64,000 bases of DNA from Teredinibacter turnerae T7901. Its GTDB lineage: Bacteria; Pseudomonadota; Gammaproteobacteria; Pseudomonadales; Cellvibrionaceae. Each line of letters begins with the position of its first letter. Position 1 is the stretch's first letter. The notes beneath the pieces are model-generated. The model was not told where the DNA came from, ran no database searches, and worked only from the letters and a program-made list of their open reading frames with translations. The DNA is taken from positions 1,844,764 through 1,908,763 of the forward strand of contig NC_012997.1 of the NCBI RefSeq assembly GCF_000023025.1, in the 5' to 3' direction. Made by a program: the position numbers and the translations under genes. Below are positions 50,416 to 60,700 of this stretch, piece after piece.

Positions 50416-53259
50416 ATGAATAAACATTGGGTATCTCTCTCGCTGCTTGCGTTCCTCGTTGCTGGTTGCGCGTCAAATAATGGTTCTAAAACCCTGGGTC
50501 AGCTGAAATACTCGCCGGAGCGAGAGCCTGAAGCGCCGGTAGAAAAAATGAACCACGAACAAGTGCGGGCGGAGTACGAAGAGTTAATTGACCTGTTTGA
50601 AGATAAGCAGCTTAAGGAACAAATCGAGCGCAGGATTGCAGATGTTTACATGATGGAGGGGGTGCAGGATTCGCAAAACAGCTCGGATTATTCGAAAAGT
50701 TATTATCTCGATGCCATCAAATCCTACAAAGAAATTTTAGAGAAATACCCGAACTCACCGGACAATGCGGAAGTGTTGTACCAGTTGGCGAAAGCCTATG
50801 ATATGGAAGGCAAGCAGGCAGAAGCACTGCGAATGCTGGAACAATTAACGTCACGGCATCCTTACTACCCAAACATAGGCGAGGCCTATTTTCGCAAAGG
50901 CGATATTTATTTCAGCGCCCAGCGCTACAAACAGGCCGAGCAAGCTTACTTTGCTGTCACCCAGTCTGGCGCTGAAAAATTTCAGGTGAACGCGCATTAT
51001 ATGTTGGGGTGGTCACGCTACAAACAGCACAATTATCGCGGCAGTTTAACGTCGTATGTGTATGTGATGAAAAATCTGTTTGGTGACGCTTCTGATGTGG
51101 CGACCCTGGCCAAGCCGCAGCAATCGATGGTAAAAGACAGTCTACATTCCATGAGCTTGGCTCTGGACAAGTTAGGCGGTGCCGCGGCAATTAAAACGGT
51201 AGATGGCCTTGATAACGCGCCTTATGTTTGGTTGCTATACGAAACGCTGGGTGATTTCTATCTTGAAAAGGAGTTATATCAAGAATCGGCAGACGCTTTC
51301 AAATCATACGTACTCGAATATCCTCGCTCGGAAAAGGCGCCGAATCTTCACAAAAAACTTGTCGAAACATACGAACAAGGTGGATTCCCAACTGCCGCAC
51401 TGGAAGAAAAAGCGACCTATGTGGCGGCCTATGGAATCCGCTCTAGTTTTCCTGGCGCGAAGCAATCGTTGCGCGATGATGTAGAGCCGGTAATCAAGGA
51501 CTATTTACAAGTGCTTGCTCAACATCACCACGCGACCGGTCAGGACCTTTTGGCCAGTACCTCTGCCGATGCAGAGTCGCCGCTGGAGGGTGCAAAAAAA
51601 TCTGCTCGCAAGCAAGAGGCTGTTTCATCCCTAACGCTGGCTGCTGGCTATTACCAAGAATTTATAGAGACTTTTCCGCAAGATCCGGCTGTGGACAGCA
51701 TGCGTTTTTTAAAAGCGGAGGTGCTGTTTCAGGCGGAGTTATATGAACAAGCGGTGGTTGATTACGAACTAGTGGCTTATCAGCCAGTTGGCGCTAGTGC
51801 CAAAGACAAAGCTGCAGACGCAGGTTATGCGGCCATTATATGTTATGAACGGATTGTTAGTGCTTTGAAAGAGGGATCGCGGGCAGCGCGTAAATGGCAG
51901 TCCAACGCTGTGGAAAGCATGCTGCAATTCGCCGAAACCTTCGATAGTGACAAGCGAAGCCCTGCGGTGCTTACCAGTGCAGCGGAAGCAATGTTCGATA
52001 TTGATCAATATCAGCGCGCTATCGATATTACGCAAGCGTTAATTGCGAATAATACCAATCTTGACAAAAGTCTTAAGAAAACAGCGTATGGGATTATGGC
52101 GCATTCCTATATCAAGCTGGAGGACTATGCGGCAGCGGAGGCGAGCTACGCAAGCCAGCGAGATTTGATCGCGTCGGGTAGTGACGAATATACGCAGGTG
52201 AGTGAGCGGCTGGCTACGGCCATATATAAACGTGCCGAACAGTTGGCAACGGGTGAGGCGAACCTTGAAGCGGCAGATCACTTTTTAAAAATCAAGTCGC
52301 TTACGCCGGACGCAGAAATTCGCGCAACGGCGCAATACGACGCGGTTACTATTCTGTTAACACTTGAAGAATGGGAGCGCGCCATCCCGGAGCTACAAGA
52401 GCTGATGGCGAACTATCCGAAGCACACCTTGGCGGTGAACTTTCCTCGCCAGCTCGCATTTGCGTATGAACAAAGTGAGCAGTGGGCGTTGGCTGCAACG
52501 GCCTATGAGCATCTGATGAACAAAGATCCAGAGGCCGAGGTGCGACGTGAAGCGCATTTCCTGGCTGCGACTATGCATGAAAAAAACAAGAACCATGCCG
52601 CAGCCGCCGATTTGTTTAAAAGTTATGCTTATCAATATGAGACGCCATTCGAACCCCGGATGGAAGCCCGTTATCACCTTGCCACTAACTACGAAGCTAT
52701 GGGCGAGGAGGGCAAAAAACTGTATTGGCTCAGACGCATTATCGATGGCGACCGCAAAGGTGGGAATTTGCGCACGGACCGCAGCCGTTGGCTGGGTGCT
52801 TGGGCAAATATGGAGTACGGTAATTATTTTGCAGCCGAATTTAACAAAACCCGATTGCGACTGCCTTTGATCAAAAGTCTATCGCGTAAAAACGAAAAAC
52901 TGCAAAGCGCATTGCAGCGGTATCAGCAAGCGGCGGAATACGGCATTTTGGAGTTTGTTACAGAGTCAAGTTACAAGATCGGCAGCCTGTACCAAGTGTT
53001 TGCGACAGAGTTACGCAGCTCGCCGGTACCGTCTGGTTTATCAAAAAGTGATAAAGCGACGTATCGCGAAATTATCGAGCAGCAGGCGGTACCATTTGAC
53101 GATCTGGCTCGCGACGTTCACACCGCTAATGTAAGTCGGGCCTGGGAAGGCGAATTTAATCCCTGGATCGAAAAAAGTTTTGCAGAGATGCAAGTGTTGA
53201 ACCCCATACGATTTGCCAAACAGGAAATCATTGTGAGTTATGGCGATGAAATTCGTTAA
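50416..53259 (+). CDS. Large TPR lipoprotein of the ExbB/ExbD-AgmX operon
   Basis: The 947-aa protein has the signal MNKHWVSLSLLAFLVAGC with a strong lipobox (VAGC, Cys18). Many TPRs follow, for example YLDAIKSYKEILEKYPNSPDNAEVLYQLAKAYDMEGKQAEALRMLEQL and AYFRKGDIYFSAQRYKQAEQAYFAVTQSG, of the BamD/YbgF style. It resembles the big TPR lipoproteins encoded beside Agl/Glt-type gliding motors. It probably sits at the outer membrane inner face as a scaffold. Its last 20 bases overlap the next gene. Confidence 0.82.
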   Translation: MNKHWVSLSLLAFLVAGCASNNGSKTLGQLKYSPEREPEAPVEKMNHEQVRAEYEELIDLFEDKQLKEQIERRIADVYMMEGVQDSQNSSDYSKSYYLDAIKSYKEILEKYPNSPDNAEVLYQLAKAYDMEGKQAEALRMLEQLTSRHPYYPNIGEAYFRKGDIYFSAQRYKQAEQAYFAVTQSGAEKFQVNAHYMLGWSRYKQHNYRGSLTSYVYVMKNLFGDASDVATLAKPQQSMVKDSLHSMSLALDKLGGAAAIKTVDGLDNAPYVWLLYETLGDFYLEKELYQESADAFKSYVLEYPRSEKAPNLHKKLVETYEQGGFPTAALEEKATYVAAYGIRSSFPGAKQSLRDDVEPVIKDYLQVLAQHHHATGQDLLASTSADAESPLEGAKKSARKQEAVSSLTLAAGYYQEFIETFPQDPAVDSMRFLKAEVLFQAELYEQAVVDYELVAYQPVGASAKDKAADAGYAAIICYERIVSALKEGSRAARKWQSNAVESMLQFAETFDSDKRSPAVLTSAAEAMFDIDQYQRAIDITQALIANNTNLDKSLKKTAYGIMAHSYIKLEDYAAAEASYASQRDLIASGSDEYTQVSERLATAIYKRAEQLATGEANLEAADHFLKIKSLTPDAEIRATAQYDAVTILLTLEEWERAIPELQELMANYPKHTLAVNFPRQLAFAYEQSEQWALAATAYEHLMNKDPEAEVRREAHFLAATMHEKNKNHAAAADLFKSYAYQYETPFEPRMEARYHLATNYEAMGEEGKKLYWLRRIIDGDRKGGNLRTDRSRWLGAWANMEYGNYFAAEFNKTRLRLPLIKSLSRKNEKLQSALQRYQQAAEYGILEFVTESSYKIGSLYQVFATELRSSPVPSGLSKSDKATYREIIEQQAVPFDDLARDVHTANVSRAWEGEFNPWIEKSFAEMQVLNPIRFAKQEIIVSYGDEIR

Positions 53260-54034
53260 ATCTTTTTGTTCAGAATTAGCTACGAGTCGTACTGCTGGAG
53301 CTTGTTGTATTCTGGCTGTGTCACTCGCATTAGCCGGTTGCGGTAGCACAAGTGTAAAGGACCCTCTGGTTTCTGCAGAGGTGGCCCCCGTAGTAATGCC
53401 TACAGAAAGTTACCTGCCAGTAGATAGTTTTGATAAAGATGGTGTGTTGCTTCCTTATGAGATGGCTGTCAACCCTTATGCTGTGCAAACTGGCCGCATT
53501 AATAAAGAAGCCGTTGCACAATTTATTGCTGCCAGGCGAGCCTTTCGAGCAGAGTCCTACGGCGAGGCAAAGCAAATTCTGGAAAAGCTTATTGTTGAGG
53601 CAGGAGAACTTTCAGGCCCCAAAGTGATGCTGGGCGATATCGCGTTTCAGGAGCAGCGACTAGACGACGCAGCCGCCCTGTATGAGCAGGCGATTACAAC
53701 TAACCCTGAAAATATTAATGCCTACCTGCGCCTTGCTAAAGTGCGTCGCATACAGGGGCAGTATGTTGTTGCACAAAATTACTATGTGCAGGCGCTGGCG
53801 TTGTGGAAGGATTTTCCAGAAGCGCACCTCAACCTTGCCATTTTGTACGACGTTTATATGAATAAACCACTGCTCGCCCAACAACACATGGAAGCTTATC
53901 AATTTTTGTCTGGCAACAGCGAAGGCGAAGTCGCCACCTGGCTTGCAGAAATCCGCGAGCGTACAGGTGTGAATTACAGTATTCGCGCTGGCGTGGCAGG
54001 GCAAAGTTTGTCTGTAGCAGGAGACGGCGTATGA
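53240..54034 (+). CDS. TPR lipoprotein of the ExbB/ExbD-AgmX operon
   Basis: 264 aa, start ATG 53240 (ATG at 53246 also possible). The signal ends in the lipobox LAGC (Cys34). TPR helices lie at about 100-215 (PKVMLGDIAFQEQRLDDAAALYEQAITTNPENINAYLRLAKVRRIQGQYVVAQNYYVQALALW). It is a smaller partner of the 947-aa lipoprotein. The stop overlaps the next gene by 4 bases. Confidence 0.83.
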   Translation: MAMKFVKSFCSELATSRTAGACCILAVSLALAGCGSTSVKDPLVSAEVAPVVMPTESYLPVDSFDKDGVLLPYEMAVNPYAVQTGRINKEAVAQFIAARRAFRAESYGEAKQILEKLIVEAGELSGPKVMLGDIAFQEQRLDDAAALYEQAITTNPENINAYLRLAKVRRIQGQYVVAQNYYVQALALWKDFPEAHLNLAILYDVYMNKPLLAQQHMEAYQFLSGNSEGEVATWLAEIRERTGVNYSIRAGVAGQSLSVAGDGV

Positions 54035-54366
54035 CCTTGTGCGGAAAAATTGCGTCAGCGCTGTTAGCGCTGAGTGTGAGTGCTGGTGTGTGGTCTGCTG
54101 AAAAAGACAAAACCCAGGAATTGGAAGTAGAAAGTCGCGCTGATGCGACTTACTACAAATTGGAATCGACGTTTGTTGGCGATAAGGAGCAGCCTGCGGT
54201 GAGCTATTTTATCCCGTGGCAGGGCACATCTACGCCGGACAAATTGCAATGGAATCTGGATGTTAAACACGATGGAACGCTGAATCTAGTGGATCGCGAT
54301 GTAATGGTGCGCTCCATGAATGTTTATGACGAGATGAATCTCGAAACCCCCGTCGCCGCTGAATAA
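54031..54366 (+). CDS. Small exported protein of the ExbB/ExbD-AgmX operon
   Basis: The 111-aa protein has a signal peptide MTLCGKIASALLALSVSAGVWSA, then an acidic soluble domain (TYYKLESTFVGDKEQPAVSYFIPWQG) ending NLETPVAAE. It is joined to the upstream gene by an ATGA overlap. No family is recognised. Its conserved-looking place just before the ExbB gene suggests a periplasmic accessory role. Confidence 0.72.
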   Translation: MTLCGKIASALLALSVSAGVWSAEKDKTQELEVESRADATYYKLESTFVGDKEQPAVSYFIPWQGTSTPDKLQWNLDVKHDGTLNLVDRDVMVRSMNVYDEMNLETPVAAE

Positions 54367-54383
54367 ACGAGAGAGTGAGAGTT

Positions 54384-55202
54384 ATGGCTGATGCGTACAG
54401 TATTATCGTAAAGTTTTTTCAGGAGGGTGGCTTTTTTCTTATCCCAATTGCCATCGTCTTTTTTATTGGTATCGCAATCACGGTAGAACGCTGGTTGTTT
54501 TTGGCGTATGAAAAGCGGCGCAATATTAAAGCGTTCGAGGATTTTATTCCGCTGTTGCGTACAACCGACATGGATAAAATGCAGATGTATACGCGTGAGT
54601 CCACTGCGCCAGTGGTGCGCATTATTGGTTGTGGTCTGGATATGATGAAAGTTTCCAAACAGCGCGCGGATGTTGAGAATGCGATGAATGAGGGAATGTT
54701 GGAAACCCTGCCACGTCTCGAAGCCCGTACCGGTTATCTCGCTGTGCTGGCAAATGTGGCGACCCTGTTGGGTCTGCTCGGTACGATTATTGGCCTTATC
54801 GGTGCGTTTACCGCAGTGGCAAATGCTGATCCCGCAGAAAAATCTACGCTGCTTTCCTCATCCATTTCCGTGGCGATGAACACGACGGCATTTGGTTTGA
54901 TTGCGGCGATACCGCTGCTGGTATTGAATGCGGTTATTCAAAACAAGACCAAAAAGATAGTGACCAGTATCGAAATGTCGGCGGTGAAATTTTTAAACAT
55001 TATGACACTTCACCGTTTTATCGAAGCCGGTATGCCGCGCCCTGAAGTTACCGCATCACCCTTCGGACAGGCACCGCAAATGGTTCAGCCCGTGGTGCCA
55101 GCACCGCAATCCGCGCCGAACCACGCGGCAGGGCAGATCAACCCAGCACAAATTATCACAGAGGGTAATTCTGTGGTCACTCCCAGTATGAGCGGCGCCT
55201 GA
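54384..55202 (+). CDS. MotA/TolQ/ExbB-family proton-channel protein
   Basis: 272 aa from the ATG at 54384, with GAGAGTGAG upstream; a GTG three codons earlier is rejected. Three membrane segments are visible: about 16-38, then 112-135 and 152-175. The last two lie in LAVLANVATLLGLLGTIIGLIGAFTAVANADPAEKSTLLSSSISVAMNTTAFGLIAAIPLLVLNAVI, the classic ExbB/TolQ signature. A Pro/Gln-rich 50-residue tail is unusual for the family. It forms the pentameric stator around the ExbD dimer encoded next. Confidence 0.93.
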   Translation: MADAYSIIVKFFQEGGFFLIPIAIVFFIGIAITVERWLFLAYEKRRNIKAFEDFIPLLRTTDMDKMQMYTRESTAPVVRIIGCGLDMMKVSKQRADVENAMNEGMLETLPRLEARTGYLAVLANVATLLGLLGTIIGLIGAFTAVANADPAEKSTLLSSSISVAMNTTAFGLIAAIPLLVLNAVIQNKTKKIVTSIEMSAVKFLNIMTLHRFIEAGMPRPEVTASPFGQAPQMVQPVVPAPQSAPNHAAGQINPAQIITEGNSVVTPSMSGA

Positions 55203-55221
55203 GAGCTGGTGAGGGCCTAAC

Positions 55222-55734
55222 ATGATTGGTCGATTTAGTTATAAAGGCACAGACGATTCTGAATTGGACGTCACCTCGTTCATGAATCTGATGATTGTAC
55301 TGGTTCCGGTGCTTTTGCTGAGCATGACGTTCACCCAAATCACAGTGCTTGATGTGAAGCTGCCAGATCTGACTGGTGGCGCATACAACAGCAACGAGTC
55401 ACAGTCACAGTTGGAGGTTATTGTTACCGATACCGGCTTTCAGGTGGTGTACCCAACGGATGTTGTGCTTAAAGATATACCGCTCAAAACTGACGTGCTG
55501 GAATCTGGTGATGAAGTAACAGGGTACGATTACTTGATGTTGTCGCAGGTTTTACAGGAGGTAAAACGCCAGCTTCCGGAAAAACGAAACGCAGTTGTGC
55601 GCTCTGCGAAAAATTTGCCATATCAGACGTTGATCAGCACCATGCAAACCGTTAAGTCTTTTAAAACAACAGTAGCGGCCAGTGTTGTGGAAATCGAGTT
55701 GTTTCCAGAACTCTCATTGGGGGATGCGCCGTGA
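55222..55734 (+). CDS. ExbD/TolR-family protein, first copy, with Asn at the proton-carrier position
   Basis: The 170-aa protein has one membrane segment at residues 17-38 and a periplasmic domain. Aligned by eye on E. coli ExbD (NVTPFIDVMLVLL), the segment DVTSFMNLMIVLVPVLLL puts N22 where the essential membrane Asp (D25 in ExbD) belongs. Asp16 lies just before the membrane, not in the usual place. Paired with a second ExbD that keeps Asp, it may form an asymmetric dimer. Confidence 0.87.
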   Translation: MIGRFSYKGTDDSELDVTSFMNLMIVLVPVLLLSMTFTQITVLDVKLPDLTGGAYNSNESQSQLEVIVTDTGFQVVYPTDVVLKDIPLKTDVLESGDEVTGYDYLMLSQVLQEVKRQLPEKRNAVVRSAKNLPYQTLISTMQTVKSFKTTVAASVVEIELFPELSLGDAP

Positions 55735-56267
55735 TCGGTCAGAGTGTATTTGTCCCACGAGAAAACAAGCCACCGCAGGCGAAATTAAGCCTTATTGCGC
55801 TGATGGATATTTTTACCATTCTGGTGTTCTTTTTGCTCTTAAACTCAGGCGACAGCCAAACCATTGAACAGGCAAAATTTGTCAAATTGCCGGACTCCAG
55901 CTCAGGTAAAGCCCCTCATGCAGACCTGCTGATTAAAATTGGCGAGTACCAATTATGGCTTGGCGATGAGCAGGTGATTGATCTTGACGCAATTCTCGCG
56001 GCGCCGGACGAATTTATCGAGCCGCTGCAAGCACGCCTGACGGCTCACAAAGAGAAGCTGGGTGACCTTAATGCGTATCAACAGGAAAACGGCCTCAGCC
56101 TGACGATCATGGGCCACAAAGACACATCCTACGATTTAATTAAGAGCGTGATGCAAACCTGTCGCCAACAGGGGTTCCGCAATATTTCACTCGCAGTGAA
56201 CCGAGTGGCAGCTGATGTGCAGGCTGCCCCGGTTTTTGATACAGCTTCGATCACGGCGGGAGGTTAG
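55731..56267 (+). CDS. ExbD/TolR-family protein, second copy, proton-carrier Asp present
   Basis: The 178-aa protein starts at a GTG that overlaps the previous stop (GTGA). The membrane segment LSLIALMDIFTILVFFLLLNSG carries D26 at the position of the conserved proton-binding Asp. The periplasmic domain follows, with IGEYQLWLGDEQ and a C-terminal VMQTCRQQGFRNISLAV pattern typical of ExbD. Translational coupling with the first ExbD fits a 1:1 heterodimer. Confidence 0.88.
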   Translation: MIGQSVFVPRENKPPQAKLSLIALMDIFTILVFFLLLNSGDSQTIEQAKFVKLPDSSSGKAPHADLLIKIGEYQLWLGDEQVIDLDAILAAPDEFIEPLQARLTAHKEKLGDLNAYQQENGLSLTIMGHKDTSYDLIKSVMQTCRQQGFRNISLAVNRVAADVQAAPVFDTASITAGG

Positions 56268-56270
56268 CGA

Positions 56271-57236
56271 ATGACTATTGCTGTTCAGCCGCTTGCTCTC
56301 GATATTCGCCTGCCTTGGGCGGAGGACGAAGCGCAGGAAAAAGCGTTTCAGCGCTGGCTAAAACGGATATTAATTCCTGTGCTGGTGATGATGCTGGTTA
56401 TTCCGTGGCTCCCAGTGTTTGAGTTATCTTACGAGGCGCAGCGCGAGCCTCCTGTTGTAACCCAGGTTATGCTGGAGCCATTGGAAGAACCACTGCCGCC
56501 GCCAACGCCCGAGCCCGTAGAGCTGGCGCAACCGGTAGCAGCAAAACCAGTAATCGAGGAAGAGCCGCAACAAGCGCGAGCGCAACCAAAGGTGGCCAAG
56601 AAAAAGGGCCCGGCAGTAAAGCAGGATAGCGAAAATGCGATGGCGGATTCGCAGGGGCTCAATGCGTTGTCGAGTCAACTCACGGCGTTGCGTGGATCGT
56701 TAAATCTCGCCAGTTTGCAAAGCAGAAACGTCAGCAGCAATACGCAAGGAGAAGCGAAGCAGAGTAATCGTGAATTCCTCGGCAAGGACGGAGCTGTGAA
56801 GCGAAGCGACGGCATAACCGTGGATGATTCAATGCTTTCCGGCGATTCGGCTGGCTTGGAAGAATATAATTCCACACAAATTGCTGGTGTTGGCTCGGCG
56901 GATTTACCAATAAGCACCTTGGCGACTCACCGCTCAAATAAAAAAGGGCAGCGGGATATGGAATCAATTCGGCGCACGCTGGAACGCACAAAAAGCAGTG
57001 TCGACGCAATATTCCAAAAAGCGCTGGTGGACAATCCTGAGTTGGGCGGCAAATTTACGTTTAAATTGGTGATCGAGCCAGATGGTTCAATTTCGAATTT
57101 GCAATTGTTGGGCAGCGAGCTCGGGGTTGCCACTCTGGAAAGTGAAATCCTGCGTAAAATTCGCGCACTAAATTTTGGCGCCCGTGAAGTGTCGCCTGCG
57201 ATAGTCGAATACGACTTTCTGTTCTTCCCTAGTTAA
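56271..57236 (+). CDS. AgmX/PglI-TonB-like energy-transducing protein
   Basis: The 321-aa protein has a cytoplasmic N-terminus, one membrane segment at about 30-50 (WLKRILIPVLVMMLVIPWLPVF) and a Pro/Glu-rich periplasm-spanning region (LEPLEEPLPPPTPEPVELAQP). The C-terminal domain (about 235-318: RRTLERTKSSVDAIFQKALVDNPELGGKFTFKLVIEPDGSISNLQLLGSELG...) matches the AgmX/PglI C-terminal family found with Agl-type motors. It should pass ExbB/ExbD motion to outer-membrane partners. Confidence 0.88.
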   Translation: MTIAVQPLALDIRLPWAEDEAQEKAFQRWLKRILIPVLVMMLVIPWLPVFELSYEAQREPPVVTQVMLEPLEEPLPPPTPEPVELAQPVAAKPVIEEEPQQARAQPKVAKKKGPAVKQDSENAMADSQGLNALSSQLTALRGSLNLASLQSRNVSSNTQGEAKQSNREFLGKDGAVKRSDGITVDDSMLSGDSAGLEEYNSTQIAGVGSADLPISTLATHRSNKKGQRDMESIRRTLERTKSSVDAIFQKALVDNPELGGKFTFKLVIEPDGSISNLQLLGSELGVATLESEILRKIRALNFGAREVSPAIVEYDFLFFPS

Positions 57237-57722
57237 CAATTGTCGGCGGCGCAGGGATGGCCGCTACCGCACTTTTTAATACTAATGCGCCAATGTCAAT
57301 GCGCCTAAAACATGATCAATACTTGCTGTTGGCGAGAACCTTTCGCGTCTAAACAGATTCTGTCAGTTTATTAGCTCTTCTTTGCTACTGCTCTGCCACA
57401 CGCCTGCTTATCACAAAATTCTCACGCGGATATAGCCTAAAACTGGTTCACAAATTCATTGTTGGCTTTGCCACAGTTTGGGTAAAAATGCAGCAGTGAG
57501 TCGGTTGGCATCTGACGATTGGGATGCGATACCGAAAATTCTTCGACCCTTCTGCCACTATGTCATGAGAATCTACTTATTTGATGGCGCTTGCGCGGCT
57601 TGAGTATGAGTGGATTAAATAATTGGTTAATTAAAAAGTACTAAAATGGGTGGCAGCGAGTTTTGGGGTAATCGCATGAGGTTAATGCATTCGCCTCGAA
57701 CCCAGCTCGTGGAGTGAATCTT
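57237..57722. other. Intergenic stretch between the motor operon and the fibro-slime gene
   Basis: About 486 bases with no gene. It probably holds the promoter of the downstream lipoprotein; no clear -35/-10 or operator stands out. Confidence 0.55.
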
Positions 57723-60700
57723 ATGTTTCAGCAATTTAAATTGTCATTAGTGCGATTCAGTCTGGTTTCCAGCGCTGTATTACTGGCGGCATGTTCGGGC
57801 AGCGACGGAGAGTCGCAGGAAAATATGCTCCAGCAGGACGATAATGCGATTATTGCGGATACACAGTTTGTTTTTATCTCACGCAATAGCGAAAAGACTG
57901 TAGACGCAACGGCAGATAAGTTACAGAAAAGCCTTAGCAGCGACACTACGACCCCGCTAGACGTGGTCGCGCCTTATGAATTCGAACCTGGCGCAAAGTT
58001 GATGCTGCGCTCCAGTTTGGATATAGAAGGGCAAAGCGTCGACATTCTGGCCGCGTATTTTGGCTCGCCGGATTACGACGTAAAAAACCTGAATACCTCC
58101 TATGACGGAAAAACGTTGCTGTTTGCGGCCCACGGTCCTCTCGATCACCCAACCGACAATACTTGGAACATTTACGAATACCGTTTTGAAACCGGCGAAG
58201 TAAGGCGTTTGATTGCGGACAACGTTATCGCCAACGCGGGTCAGGACACCAACCCCGCCTATACAAAAACGCAAACCATTGTTTTTTCCACTGACCGCGC
58301 GGCCGGTAACCCGGATCATCCCTCTGATGTCACCCTGCCCGAGGACACAGAAGAAAACTGTTATAAGATCAGCCCGAGCGAAAAACCGTCGCTACTCCAC
58401 GCGATGACTTTGCAGGGCGAAAATATTGTACAGCTGACCTACGGCAACCACCATGATACCCAGCCTGCGAGCCTGAAGGACGGTCGCGTTGCGTTCATGC
58501 GTTGGAGTCGCAGTTACGAGTTGGTGCCCCAATGTGATCTGGTGCTGGCTAATACGCGCAGCCAAACCGCTGCGGTTAACCTGTTTGCTTCCGATTACCC
58601 CGCGGGTATTGAAGCGCCCGCCACCTGGTCCAACTCGGAGCTGTGCGCCTACACCCAGGACACGCCATTCGGCCCGGCCCTGGCCTCCAACCACTACAGC
58701 ATTTTGCGCATCGCCGCCGATGGCAGTGAACTGCAGCGTTTATACAATACTGTAGATACTGGCGCTTCCGATGAGGCCATGCTGAATTTACAAGAATTAG
58801 TGCAGGCGGAGAATGGCCAGCTGATCACCTTGCTGAAGCATCGCTACAATGGTTTTCTCGGCGGCAATGTTATGGAACTGCAAAGCCCGAACGACGTTGC
58901 GAGCGGAGTGGTATTTGCCAACATGGCACTCGAGCCGGTGATTGCCGATAGTGTTGGTTTATTCCCTAATCAGGCATCACTACCTGGCTGGTACTCTGCG
59001 GTTGCGCCTTATCGCGATGGATCTTCGCGCCTTTTGGTGAGCTGGGCGCAATGTACAGAAGTCGACGCTGGTGTCAGCGCTTTCTGTCGTGCGGATTCAG
59101 ATGCGAACAGCATCGAGAGTGCTTACGGTATCTGGGTATATAACCCGCAGACGGACAGCCGTTTACCCGTGGTTAAAGCCAAAGCTGGAACAGAATACAC
59201 AGAGTTGGCGCTCGCTCAGCCTCATGTTGGTCTCGATTATCCTTTCGCCCCATATTCAGACGACTACGTTGAAGATGTCGATGGCTCCCGCATTGTCTGC
59301 GATGACCCTGGGGTTCAGCCGACGCCGGAGCCCAGTGTTGTGCCGAGCTACCCGCCGAGCCCGACGCCAACCCCGGTACCCAGCGTACAACCAAGCGTGA
59401 TGCCGTCAGTGGTGCCCTCCATTGTGCCTACAATTGCTCCGAGTGTCGTACCATCGGTGACACCCTCAGTAGCGCCGTCAATAACACCAACGATGACGCC
59501 TTCGGTGGTCCCGAGCGTGACACCTTCTGTTACTCCGAGCATAGTGCCATCCGTGACACCATCGGTTGCCCCAACAGTTGCGCCCACGCCGACCCCCTCA
59601 GTAACGCCGTCAATCGCTCCGCCTACGCCGGTGCCATCAAGTGTGCCGTCTGTGGTACCCACGCCGACAGCTGAGCCGACCCCGGTACCAACGGCGGAGC
59701 CCTCTGTTACGCCGAGTGCAGAACCGTCTATCGAACCTTCAGTGGAGCCTAGCGCTGAACCCAGTGTTGAGCCTTCTGTGGAGCCCAGTACTGAACCAAG
59801 TGCAGAGCCAAGCGCAGAACCGACACCAACGCCAACACCTTCGCCATCGCCGGTCAATCACGCACCCACTGCGGACGCCGGTTTGGACCAGGCGCTGGAA
59901 ACCGGTGATGTTGCACAGTTGAACGGCTCTGGTAGTACAGATCTGGATGGCGATCCTCTAACCTACAGCTGGTACTTTGTTGAACTGCCCGTGACTAGCG
60001 GCGTGACTTTGGCTGATGAGACCAGTGTTACACCGCAGTTTATGCCGGACGTCGCCGGCGCCTACGTCGTTGCCTTGGTTGTGAGCGACGGTACCAGTGA
60101 AAGCGATGTGGACACAGTGAGTATCAATGTGTCATTAGCGAACACCGCACCGGTCGCTGACGCGGGTGATGACCTGTCAACCTCCGTGGGTAGCTCAGTG
60201 AGTCTTGATGGTAGTGGCAGCTTTGATGCGGATGGCGATGCACTGACATATAGCTGGTCACTCGTCTCCGCACCGGCAGAAGCCCAGGTACAACTAAGTG
60301 ACGCGTCTGTAATGCAGCCGCACGTATTGGTGGACACCTCTGGTGATTACATGTTTGCCTTAGTGGTGAGCGATGGCCTGGTAGAAAGTTCGGCAGATAT
60401 GGTTGTGCTGAGCACCAGCAACGCGAAACCGGTTGCTGACGCGGGCGAAGATCGCACTGTAGACCAAGAGGGAATGCTCACTGTCGATGGCAGTGGTAGC
60501 TACGATCCGGAAATGCAGCCGTTGGCGTTCTCTTGGAGTTTAATTTCAACGCCTGATGGCAGCGCTGCTAAGTTGATCGCGCCGGAATCTGTAGCGACTG
60601 GAATTGCGGTCGACTTGCCTGGCGATTATGTGGTGCAGCTGGTTGTAAATGATGGCGAATGGAATAGTGAGCCGGACACGGTAATGATCACTGTAAATGA

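Noticed and set aside
59348-59857. Minus-strand frame rich in Gly/Thr/Val opposite the fibro-slime linker
   Set aside because: It is the antisense of the PSVT repeat region; the repetitive composition keeps the opposite frame open by chance.
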